From NCBI GenBank assembly GCA_018398765.1, contig JAHBMJ010004927.1, positions 90,281 through 154,280 of the forward strand: a stretch of DNA of 64,000 nt, written 5' to 3'. The notes beneath the pieces were generated by a model, which was not told the DNA's origin, searched no databases, and was given only the letters and a program-made list of their open reading frames with translations. This DNA comes from Chromera velia. Lineage: Eukaryota; Sar; Chromeraceae. This document shows, piece by piece, positions 36,226 to 48,200 of this stretch (position 1 is the first letter of the stretch; every line of letters starts with the position of its first letter). A program made the position numbers and the translations under genes.

Positions 36226-37750
36226 TTCCCTCACACAGACACACATACACGCACACAAACACACACGCACACACGCACACACGCACACACACACACACAC
36301 TCACCTACTCACTCAGACCCATACATATGAGCCTACTATGAGGATGCACTAAGAACAAATCTGACAGGCTTTTTCTCATGTGCACCCAACAAGCAATCTC
36401 TCCTGCATGCTTTCGCCAAGAATGCAAACAATTGTGCCCCCTTCCAAACAGCAACCCACTAACCGACCTAAGTAGAGAAGCTTGCAAGAGCGTCTGCAAA
36501 CCCCACCAGAGAAGTTCGAACAAGAAGAAGAAGAAAATCCCGACGGAGTGCTCAGAAAGAACAACTGCCGGCCGCCTCCTGCAGAACCCCCTCACGGACC
36601 CATCCACAGAATCGCCTCCTTCTGCCTCATCACTTCCTGTCCCCCCCCCTTTCCACTCTGCAGATGCGAGTGCGAGGAGGCAAAGGTAGGTCACCGTGAT
36701 CACCGCACAAACCATCAGCAGCGCTCTCTCGACGAATATTTCGACCCTCCGTCGGGCGACAAAGCGATCTGCGCATTGGGATCTCAAAAGCTTCACCGGG
36801 GATGACCGCACGCTCATTGCAGGGCCAAAGTCATAATACAGAAGCCTGCCTAGACCGTGCTCTCCCTCCACTGACGTGGCGGCCCGTGCAAGCGAACTAC
36901 CTCTTCTAATCTTCTCCTGTGTACCCTCTATGAATTGAGAGGACATCGGAGACGAGGAAGAGAGGTTGCGACTTCGTGAAGACACGGACAGGGATTCTTG
37001 ATCGGACACGCTTTCTCTGACCGTCGTGAATCGACTGAAAGTGCTACCTTGCCTTCTGATTCCCCCCCTAGAGTCGACGTCATCCCCCTCCCCCCTTATC
37101 AGGTCAATGCCCTCAAAAAGCGCTTCCTCACTCCACACACAAGCGCACAGAGGCCTCACGAGAGCCCCCATGAGGAGAAGGAAGATCAAGAAGGACAGGA
37201 AGATTTTCAACCCTCCCGCAGGCACAAAAGCCAACAGGTCCATTGTCGTTGGCAATCCGAATTGACGAGGAGCGGTCGTCACTGTGTTGGGTGTCACAGG
37301 CGTGTGGAAGTCGTCGCTTTCCCCGACGAGCACCGCTCTAGCGTTCAAGACCAGACACATACAGAAGCTTGCAAGCAATCGCAAGGACCAGAAGAGTGCG
37401 TCTGTTAGGGGTGACACATCGCTCTGGAGCCAAATGTGCGGCCAGTGGACGAGCCGGAGGACCACGTGACCTTGGTCGATGCTCTTCCTGCACTCTCACC
37501 CATCGCAAATTTATCTATCACAAAGCCACGAAATCCACACACAGACTCTCTTTGAATCAGGAAAAGGGGAAAGCCAACAGAGCGAAAGAGAGATCATCAC
37601 CTAATTCAACGGCAGCAGATGAAAACAAATTTCAGTGCAGACCAATAAAGACTCCAGGAGCCGAGGCTGCGCGAGCATGAATTCAGACTAGACTGTTCAT
37701 AAGTGACACTCACACGACAAATTGATTGTTTCAAGCGGAGTGAGACGTAG

Positions 37751-37788
<38 letters not shown>

Positions 37789-37868
37789 TTTGCACACATG
37801 AGGGTCACCTCCCTGCCTGCCAGACTGACTGAAGAAGTCCCAAAAACCCCCAGAGGACCCATCGCGCT
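35732..37868 (-). CDS. Giant gene: C-terminal multi-pass block
   Basis: The exons are 37868-37809 (60 bases, [16 protein letters not shown]), 37487-36309 and 35903-35732, all joined in phase 2. Hydrophobic helices include [52 protein letters not shown] and [16 protein letters not shown] Ser-rich hydrophilic loop separates the second and third. The final exon encodes about 56 soluble residues ending in PPERFE and TGA. An odd number of helices after the single upstream helix would place the tail on the same side as the ectodomain; the exact count is uncertain. Confidence 0.75.
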
Positions 37869-40800
37869 CTGCAGACAGAAAGGGACAGAAGAAGGGCTAC
37901 TGAAGAGTTGAGCTGTACAAGCCAGCTGAATTCTTGGCAGCAAGCGCAGAGAAATCCCTTCAGAGTTCCGACGCAAGAAGGCAGGAGGAGCATACGGGTT
38001 AGGGTACGTACTCCCTGCTTGTACCGGGAAGTCGCAAAAGCTTGCGGGAGTTTTTCTTGTCTCAATTTGCTGTCATCTCTAGCTACCCTGAACCCGTGCA
38101 ATGACTTGGAGGGGGGACAATGAAATCCCCAACGCACCCGCAGACTCCTCTCTCATCGTCTTTGCCATGCTCCTGGTTCTCACTACTGACTCACTTAAGA
38201 GCTGACTTTCTTTTTGATTTCCAGCGCTCCCACCCCCCCACCCCCACCCCCACACACCTACCTGAGTGGAAGTCTTCCCGGTCTGGAGAACCCGTGAGGG
38301 GCAACGATTGCCATTTTGGGTCTTCTCTTTTGAGGAGGTGTCTTTCTGTCGTCCATGGTGTCTAGGGTGTTGAGAATCTGCGTTCTCTGGCGTCTGATTG
38401 CTCCTAGAACCTGATTCTCTTTTTTGCTTCGTGACTTCTGTGTCATGAGGGTGTGCGTGCTTCCGGTCGGGGCAGCTCGGAGAATTGCCGATGGAGACGC
38501 GAGGTCACCCTCAAAGGTCTGGATCGTCAGAGCAGAGGAGGGACGCAGGTCTTCTTCTATTTCTTCTTCTTCTTCTTCTTCTTTTTCTTCTTCGAGGTCG
38601 TCGAGAAAAAATTGAGATGATCCTCTGGTTCTTTGAATTCGGAATTGCTTCATTCTGGCCTTCGGCGTGACTCTTCTCCTTCCCTTCATAAGCATAAGGG
38701 GACTCTGTTCATCATCTTCTTCTTCTTCGTCTAGGTCCTCCTCCACTTCTTCTATTTGAGAAGGAAGACGGCGTGTTCCGCTTTTTTGAGGCGCTTCGGG
38801 AGGGGGGGGGTTCTCTTTGGCATTTTGGGGTGTTTCGTTTTCCGTTCCGCTTTCTTTTCCCTCCTCCTTCTGAGTGTCTGGTCGTGAGAGGATATATTTG
38901 AGGTGCTCCAAATTCTCCCTCACGCTCCAATCATTCTCTGACTGTGAGAACGGACTCGTAATCTTATCCTCTTCCTGTGTTTCTGGCAAACGCGCAGGCT
39001 TCTTCCTCTGTGGGGATGATGCGGCCTGGCTTCTGGATGACTGGCTGGCATCCCCGGAAGATTTTGGTGAGAGGTGATTGAGGACTGAGTCTCTCAGGGC
39101 TTTGAGCCTAGAGAGAAATTCGGATGCAGGGGGGGGTTTGTCTTTCCATCGGGGGGGGCGCAGTTCGGGAGACGCAGGTAAAGAGGGAGGGGGGGAAGCG
39201 GAGAGGGACAGAGACTTGGATGCTCTCCCGTCTTCCACGAAGCCAAGCGGGTGGAATGACTTTTGCTTCGGTGATAAGGGGTCCATCTCATTCTCGTCTT
39301 CTGAGTTCCAAGATGCTGAAGAGGAGGAGGGAGACACAGAGATCTCTCTGACGATTTGAGTGGTGGCATCAGGGGCAGAGTGAGTCTCGAACTCCGGTCT
39401 GTCTTCCGACTGCTCATCTGTGAAGGCACTGTTAAATGTCGGTGATGCGGTGAAATTGTCCACAGAGCTTTGCCACGTTTCTTGAGGGAGATCAAATTTT
39501 CTCCTTTTTCCTTCCTTTGCCACCCACGGCGTGTTTTTGAACTCAATGCCCATGTCGTATTTTCTGCTTTCCAGCTCTGCATCTAGTTGCTGCCACATCA
39601 GCTTCCGTCTCACCGTGCGACCCTCTAGGTACCCCCGGAATTTGACCGAGTGCTTTAGCTGAGACACATCGCGAAGCCTCGAAAGCTGCCGAGCGTCAAC
39701 AAAAGCAAGGGTGTGTTCGCGGAGACGGAAGCGTCGACAGCAAGTTGAACAAGGGGTCCAAAAGTCCCACCAACGCGCCGCCACCTTGCCAGCAGCACGC
39801 GCGTCCTCATCAGCAGGCTGTCGTCGACGAGAGCACAGACTGTCCCTTTGCAGCTTTGCTCGAGCTTCGAGGAAGCCGACTATTCGCCTCGCGGTGAAGA
39901 ACGTTGCGAGGCGTCTCTTGTGCTGCTCTGATTCGAAAACTTCTTGTGTGATTGCATCTTTCAAGGCGGCGTTGAATGAGCGGCCGGTAGGGGACTCAGA
40001 GAAGTTCTCACTGGAAGCCAGAGCTTTGACGTTCTTCCGTTGAATGCTCTTCAGCTGCGGGCTCAGCGAATCCTCGACGCGGGAGGCGCTGCAATGAAAG
40101 AGACATCCGGATGCAGTGATCAGACGCTTACATACGTAAAAAGAAGACAAAAACACGAAGGCAGTGCAGACTGTGAGACGACGGAAGGCTGGCATCGATC
40201 AAAACAGGAAGGGATAAGAAGAAATAGGGACTGACTGACTGACATTCTGTAAAGGAAGGCGACCCCCCCGATCATTGAGATCACGAGGATCCACAACCAG
40301 GCCACAGCCATCAGATTGAAGACCCGGTCGAGTTCGTTCTCACGCGCCATCTGAGCCTCTCCAGAGGTGGGCATGTCTTGGGGGGGTGGGATGTACTGCA
40401 GACGGGGGATGGTAGAGTGGGACAAAGAGGCGTCAGCATAAAGAGGCGTCAGCACAAAGAGACGATCGACTGGAGGCGAAAACAAAACACAATCAAAAGC
40501 TGCACGTTGAGACAGGTCGACATGAGAGGACCTGCTGACAACTGACTGACCTCACCAGATGAGTCGGAAAAGAGTGGAGAAAATCATCCTTTTATTCCCT
40601 CGCCCCAACCCCTGCCAGCATGCAGACCTACCCGTTGCACTGCCATCAGAGTGGTCTCAAGGGACCGGAGCGCGCATGAGCACCACCACTCATTGGTCGA
40701 TTCGGGAAAGAAAGAGGTGCAGCCTGCAAGGCTCAAGGTTCACAGACAGGGTTTGGGAGACTTCAGTCAAAATAGACGCCAACACAACACTTTGCTTTCT

Positions 40801-43800
40801 GGATTTGAGCGCCAGCTCGTGAACTCTAACTGCTGGGCTGACGTCCGCTTGCGCGGGCAAAACTGACCGACAGCCCTTCAGGGACCATATTGAATGCCCG
40901 TATTCAGAATGAGGATAGAAACAGAGGCCTCGGAAAGTCCATCATGCACAGGATTTTAGTGGTTGAAAGTAGGAAAATAAAGGGTGACAAATTCTCCTGA
41001 CTCTCTCACCTGCGCTCGTCCACAGTTCTTGCTGCACGCAAATGGGCAATCAGAAAGGAGAGCAAATCAGAATGTGAGCGGCAGTATTTGAATCTCTTTC
41101 AAAAAGCAGCGTGGATCGAAAAAAAAAAAAATTGGAGTCGTTGAAAAAGGTTGGGGATGAAATTATTCTTTTGCTGCACGGTTGCTTGCAGAACACAAAG
41201 ACACAACTGAATGTTCCAATCGAATTTGCCAGTAGATACGGCCGTCACCTCACATTAATTTCCCTCCCACGACCAACGTACCTGCACATCTAGTTGAGCA
41301 CACTCCAAAATCCAGTGTCCTCCCTTCAGACCCAGACTATTCGCCTCCCAAGCAGCCTCAATCCCCTCACGGCTCCGGTACACCTGACCCAGATCCGGAC
41401 CTGCCACTTTGACCTGCAGTTCCCCTGCGGCCTTTTGGATCTGCTCCTCAGAGATGTGGAGCTCCTTCCAACCGGATGGTATGGGGCTCCCTGCTTCGGT
41501 CGCTTCAAGACGCCGTCCACCCGACCTCCCCCCCTCTGCACGCACTGCCCCAAAAGAAGAAGAGGGCACCACTAGAGGCACGCGACCAGATCCCACCACC
41601 TGCCTTCGCTGCCTCGCCTGGACCCGAACGAACCTGCAGAACGAAGCCTTGAAGGAAGGAAGCTAGGTCATGCACATCATAAGCATACATACACGCACGT
41701 GTGCAGACGTCACCGACAAAACGACTTCCACTATTCCACACGCAACAGAGAGAGGGGGGGGGGGNNNNNNNNNNNNNNNNNNNNNNNNNNNNNNNNNNNN
41801 GGGGAGGTAGGGAGGGAGGGAGAGGGAGACGAGCGAAAAGAACGATAAAGAGGGACCCACGTGGTTGCTTCTTCAAGAAGAAACCCCCCCTCTCGCGTCC
41901 TCCCTGCAGCAAATGGGTGGGGGTTGTCCTTGCTGCTCAGCACCGTCATGCTTTTCTTGCCGTCCCCCCTCTCCTCAAAGTGCCTCTCAGATCTGTCCAT
42001 GCCCCCAAGCACCGACCCCCACGTTGGAGGCCTCACATAGTCAAAACCTCCTGTGACCTCCATACCTGCAGAAGTGCGATCATCGAAAACGGAATGTCTG
42101 ACTTCACTGTGCCGTTCTTTGCTTGCATGACGTCATGGTGCTGAACAATCAGGCTATGGCATTAAGCTTGCTTCTCACGGTGGAACAGTGAAACCTGCGC
42201 AGGCATCTCACAGAGATCCCGCAATTGATTGAAGCAGCCTATTCGTTGCACGAGTTGCTCTCTTGAGGGTAGGCTCCTTTGTCCACCGTCTGCCCACAGT
42301 TACTAAGTAGGATCTCAACTCGAGTGTAGTTCCCTCCTCCACTCTCCCACTGGCACAGCCACTCACTTTCAATGCTCGCAACGTCCCTGAGCTCGAATAC
42401 AGCGGCGACGTTTTGTGCCTCCGCAGTCAGAAGCAGCGTTGCCTCCTCGAAAGTCCTGATCAAGAAGGAAAGCTCAGGACTCTCAAGTTGGACAGAGTCG
42501 CCGGATTGGGAGAGTTCAGAAATCAGGTCACCTGCTCGCACATATTCAGCACATATATTTGTGAAGAAAGTAAGGTTTTCACGAAAGTCGTTGATCCGCA
42601 GATTTTGGAAACGACGCGATGACAGGAGACCTATTCAAGCACCACATAAGAAAATCTCGGGTTGAAAAGGGGACTCTTTGAGGATCTTAATTGATTGTGT
42701 CTTTTTTCCTTCCTTTCTTTCTTTTTTGTCTGAATTCTTCAGCTCTTTCATGTCCTTTCAGCTCTTTGATGTGGAACGAGACGACACTGAGAGACCCGTC
42801 CAAACGCTTACCCAGATTGTCTAGAGAAACGAGGACAGCCAAAGCCGCAGCATCGTCATCCTGCAAACAAGAAAGGGGAGGTTGAGCGGATAAGTAGGGA
42901 GAAAGAGCGAAACGGATTGACCGGACAGACGCATGAGTGACTGACACGAGAAAAGAATCAATGGGTGTTCTTTCGTTATTGAAAGACGTCCTCAGCAACG
43001 GACCGGAAATTGCTGCGTCTCTGTGACTGTCTCCTCGAGCACTCCCGTCAGCACGGCGATCTGATCCACGGGAGAGAGACTCGCGAGACACTGCTCGAAC
43101 TTCTCGTCCAGAAGAGAGAAGGCAGCAGCCTCCGCCTGCAGATCCACGAAGTCGTATTCAGGCACGCCTCTGTGCATGAGGTCTGATCTGTTTGGGGGCG
43201 TCAAGCTGCGTTGTTCTTTTTTGGGGGTGGGGGAACTCTCCGCTGTATTACCGCTGTCTCATGTCTTTTCCTTTCTCTGCTGATTCAGAGTCAAGAAGGA
43301 ATGAAAGATAGAAAGGCGCCGAAATGCGCAGAAAATCAATGGACACAAAAACACGATCTAAAGGGCTTTCCGTTGTTTTCTGATCTCTCGCAGCAGCATG
43401 TGAGGAGAAGAACTGGTCTCAATACTAAGAAAAGATTCAGATTCAGCATGACCAACCAACCCCTGCCTCCTGAATTCGGGTCCTCTCGGCGTTGTAGTTG
43501 CTCTCGACTACTTGAGCAGAAGTGTTCGAAGTGCAAATGGCCGCAACCTGTGCATCATGCGTACGTCAAACATGCAATATGATCGTTCATCGGTTCATTC
43601 TGCAAGCGAATGACACTCTGACACAGAGTCACTCGAAAAGCAGTTAGTCGGGCACCGAAGCATAAACGACACGGAGAGCAGAAACGCGGGTCGGAAAAAA
43701 GAATGTGTGACAATCAGATACACAAGCTACAGAGGAAAGGGGCTACACCACCTCGGTCTCCGGAACCTTATTTCATTAATGCGTCCATCTCGATCCGCGC

Positions 43801-45105
43801 ACTGCTCCCTCGTTCTTTCTCTCTTTTGCCCTTCAGCCCCTCTTTTGCCCTACTTCAGCCGACCTCAAAGACAGGGGGCTCTGCGTTGTTCAAATTGGAG
43901 AAAGTCGATGTGATGCGTGAAGAGACAACGCGATGGAAGAGAAGGACGGATGCAAACAGCACAGGAAAAACACACGTCAAGGAGGCCTTAGGATGCGAGC
44001 AAAAAGGGGCATAGGGGTGGTAACTTAGCTGGATGAGCAACGCAGCCTTCAAGTTCTCAGGAAAGCCCTCCTTTTCGTCCTGCTCCCTCACAAAAAAACA
44101 AAAAAACAAGACAAGTCGATTCAAACCAGCTGGAAGATACTCGGCATGTCTCTGCTCCGTGTAGAAATCGAAAAGGACTTTGTTCCCCGGATGTTGTTTA
44201 TTTATCAGAAAATCAGAAGCCACAAATTCTGACATGCAGGTGCCTCCTTTCTGACCTCCACAGTCCGTCCCAGTCCCAACGAAAGGAGAGTTACAGGTGC
44301 ACGTGAAGCTGCCTGTTGTGTTGGCGCACACGGAATCGACGTGGCAGTTGTGCAGAGACAGAGAGCACTCGTCGATGTCTGCAGAGGCACACAAGCGCAT
44401 GCATGTCCACACGCACCCATACGCTATCAAACTCACAATTCGAGGTCGAGTTGCCGTCGCTCCATGCAAGGTTCTCTGGCTGGATGTATCAAAAGAATTG
44501 AATTGACCCATTCAGCGAATAAAAACGATGTTGTGAATTCAGTCAATGCCTTTCAATTCAAACAAGCGGACCTTCGCACGACAAGAGCCCGTCCCCAGTA
44601 AACCCAGCACCGCACGCGCACGAGAAGGAGCCCTCGCTGTTCACACAGACCCCGTCCACATGGCAATTATGGACGGCGCTCAGGCATTCATCGTTGTCTG
44701 CAGAGATCCACAGAAGGAGAAGAACGGAGAAAGTGAGAACAAAAGGAGAAAGTGTAGCATTTGTGGGAGGGCGAACCAAAAGGAGGCAAGGCAAAGCGCG
44801 ACGACCATTCCCTCTGCAAAATGGTACAACGCCAAAGAACGCATACGCACGTATTTCTCGCTATGAAATTTCGATCCAGCTTCACCCTTTCTTCTGGATT
44901 CCCTCTTTCCCCATGCACGCAGAAAGAATCTCACCTGTGCACGCCACGCCGTCCCCGCCAAACCCCAAATTGCAGGCGCAATCAAAGCTCCCGACAGAGT
45001 TCGTGCACGAAGCGTTCGCGTGGCAGTTGTGGGTCGGAAGCGGGACGGTGCACTCATCCACGTCTGCACGCGCGACAAAATCCACGTGAAGCTAGTGCGT
45101 ACACA

Positions 45106-45201
<96 letters not shown>

Positions 45202-48200
45202 GCGAGGCGTCACATTCATTCAGTCCTTCCGGAGGGACAGGCAGAAGAGCCAGCAAGTCTTGGGAGAAGAAGAGTGCTGCATCTCTGCTGAGGCTTCTAG
45301 AATCCTCATGCTGTCTTTCACTTCGCTGCGCCAAAAATGAATTGAAATTGCACCTACCGCAAAGTTTTCTTATTTGATTTGTTGTCTGATGTCTGTCAGG
45401 ACAACCACAAAACCTACAAACTCACTCAGAACCACAGAGAGACAAACTGACCAGAGCAAGCAACGACGCCGTCTCCCGAATATCCTTCGTTGCAAGAGCA
45501 GTCGAAGGACCCATCAGTGTTCGTGCAGAGACCGTGGGCGTGGCAGTCGTGGGTGTTCAACGTACATTCGTCGTTGTCTGCAGCAGGAAGGGAGCTCTGG
45601 GCGATCTAATACCAATGAACATCGATAAATGAATGGTTCTCTTTCTCTCTTTGTCAATGTCTGTGATGGGAAGTGAGGGAATGGGAGAGAAGGGAAGAGA
45701 TAGAGAATCTCGCCTCGAGTTCCGAACTCGACTACCTGGGCTTTCACGTACTCCGTCTGTCGGTAATTTATCCGCAAATGAAGTTGCTCACTGGTTCGTT
45801 CATTCGTTGCGAAATTGATTTGCCGTTTTGCGTTTTTTCCCTCTCTGGCCGTCGCACTCAGTATCGGCTCTCCTCCACATCATTCGTTCCACCTGACAAT
45901 AATTCCATTCCCTCCCTTCAACCTACGCAATTGGCTCACCTGAACACGCAACCCCGTTCCCCGAAAAGCCCCCATTGCAGGAGCAAGAGAAGGTCCCCGC
46001 CGTGTCCGTGCACGTCGCGTTCGTGTGGCAGTCGTCGATCTTCAGACCGCACTCGTCCATGTCTGCACCGGCAAGACGCAGAGAGAGAACGAGCACATGT
46101 TTGCATCCTATGAGTATGCACATTCGGGTTTTGGCTTAGGAAAGAGCTCCACTGGTGCTTCTGCGAGGCAAAGTTGAAGATCTGAGTCAAAGGAAGCGAC
46201 CAATTGGAAGCCCTGCTCGTGAACAACACGGCAAAACAAGAGATCTACGGAAACGGGCTTTCATGAATGAAAGAAAAACGTGAAAACGGATGTCCTCCTT
46301 TTTGAACTCTTAAAAGACAGAAGGGAAGCTGGACTTGCTGCTCAAAGAATGAACGACAGACTGTCTTGTGATCAGATCAGTCTACACGAGGTTCAGGAAT
46401 TTTCTTCCGGTGGATGAAACAGAATAAAAAATGCATGAGAAGAGAACGGAAGAGAAGAGGGACGAGTCGCTCGGCTGCCTCGCTCTTGACGGACCGCCTG
46501 AGGTAGACAGGGCGTATATCGTTGCGATATGCCCACATCCAGAGGTGGACGTTCCGACCGGGTTCACTATCCTCCTGAACGTGAACCGGAAGACCCTGAA
46601 CGCATCGTAACTCTGATTGGACGGCAGCTTCCAGTGTTTGGTCTCTGCAGATGCCCAGTTAGTGACTCCGTCAAACGCGTCTAACGTTATCCATGGACCC
46701 AAAGTGTTGTTGGATGCAGACAAAGTCAAAGCTGAGGGAGCCTGGGTGTCTGCGTAGGCTCTCCAAGCATACCCCTTGGGGACAACGAAACAGGGAGTGC
46801 GGAGAATCATATGAACAGCGCTTTCAACAGCATCCCCAGAGCCTGCAATCCCGCCCTCTGGATGACACCAGGGCCTTCCCAAAGAGGACGCATCAAAAAG
46901 GGACGACGGGGGCCACTCGTTGAACATGACGGAAGTGGACATTCCGGGGTCATTCTTCCACCCAGATGGGAAAACTGTGTACCGGCCCGAACAGGCAGCA
47001 CCCGAATAGTCTTTGTAAATCGTCACAAGACCATTCCAGAGGTTGGTAACGTCCTTCGTCCACGTGAAACCGTTCTCGTCTCCTCTGCCGATGTCGGAGG
47101 GGGGAATGGAAATGCCGCACACGAGACCGTCGCCTCCCAGCCCGGCTGGGCACGCACAAGTGAAGCTCCCGCCCGTGTTGGTGCAGGTCGCTTGGTCGTC
47201 GCAGTTGTGCACCGCCAGAGCACACTCATCGATGTCTGCACGCCGGCATAAAAAATTGCATTAAGTTTGTATGCTTCAGAATGAACCAGGCGCGAATGAA
47301 CCTCCGAGAACCAGGCTGTGGCCCGCAGCACCGTCAGAAAGGAGACGAATGATTTGGACACACACACACGAACTCAAAGAAATGCACAGGCCGATCCTCC
47401 ATTCCTCCCTCACCTGAGCATCCCACGCCGGTCCCCGAGAATCCATCGTTGCAGGAACAGGAAAAGCTCCCGAAGGTCTCTGAACACGTTGCATTGGCAT
47501 GACAGTTGTGGATGGAGGCCGAGCACTCGTCAATGTCTGCATTGCAATCATACAACGAAACTTCAAAAAAAGTTTCAATAGATGCAGATCTGCAAGTCTG
47601 TACAATCATGCATGCAGGTACTCCTGTGGACAAATCTGGCGAAAGTCTCTATTAGATGCATGTCCGTGCGGCGACGCAATTTGTGTCCTTGCAAGGAATG
47701 AGCGTCTCGTCTCCTCTCGCCACACGCACGCACTGACCGAAACAGTCCACCCCAGTCCCTGAGAAGCCAAGGGAGCAATTGCAGAAGAAGCTGCCGTTAG
47801 TGTTTGTGCAGGTTGCGTTCGCGTGGCAGTCATGGGGTCTGCTCAGGCTCGTGCATTCGTCCAGATCTGCAATGATTTTATTTACTTTCATACAGAATTC
47901 TTTTTCTGTATACATACAGAATACATACAGAAAGTAAAGGCACGTGCATTCGTCCAGATCTGCAATGAAAGGTCAAGAAGGCAGTTCTGCTTTTGTGTTT
48001 GTCCACGCATTTTGCCGAGCGAGCAAACTCAGAGTCACACAAATCTGTAGTGCCAAAATACAGACTGGAAAGGATGACACACCAATATGTGCAGACAAGA
48101 AACCCACGTACCCTCAATTTTTCCAGAGTACAGATAGATGTTAGCGAAGTTGATTTCTTTCGACGTCGAGTCTTCGTTGACTTGATGAATGACGAACTTC

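Noticed and set aside
38560-38610. Poly-Glu run as a frameshift or assembly error
   Set aside because: The frame is preserved on both sides and the run is an ordinary TTC/GAA triplet repeat in a disordered region.
44130-44260. Two 27-base introns after EGF16
   Set aside because: The GT...AG intervals keep the frame but are far shorter than every other intron here; read-through is simpler.
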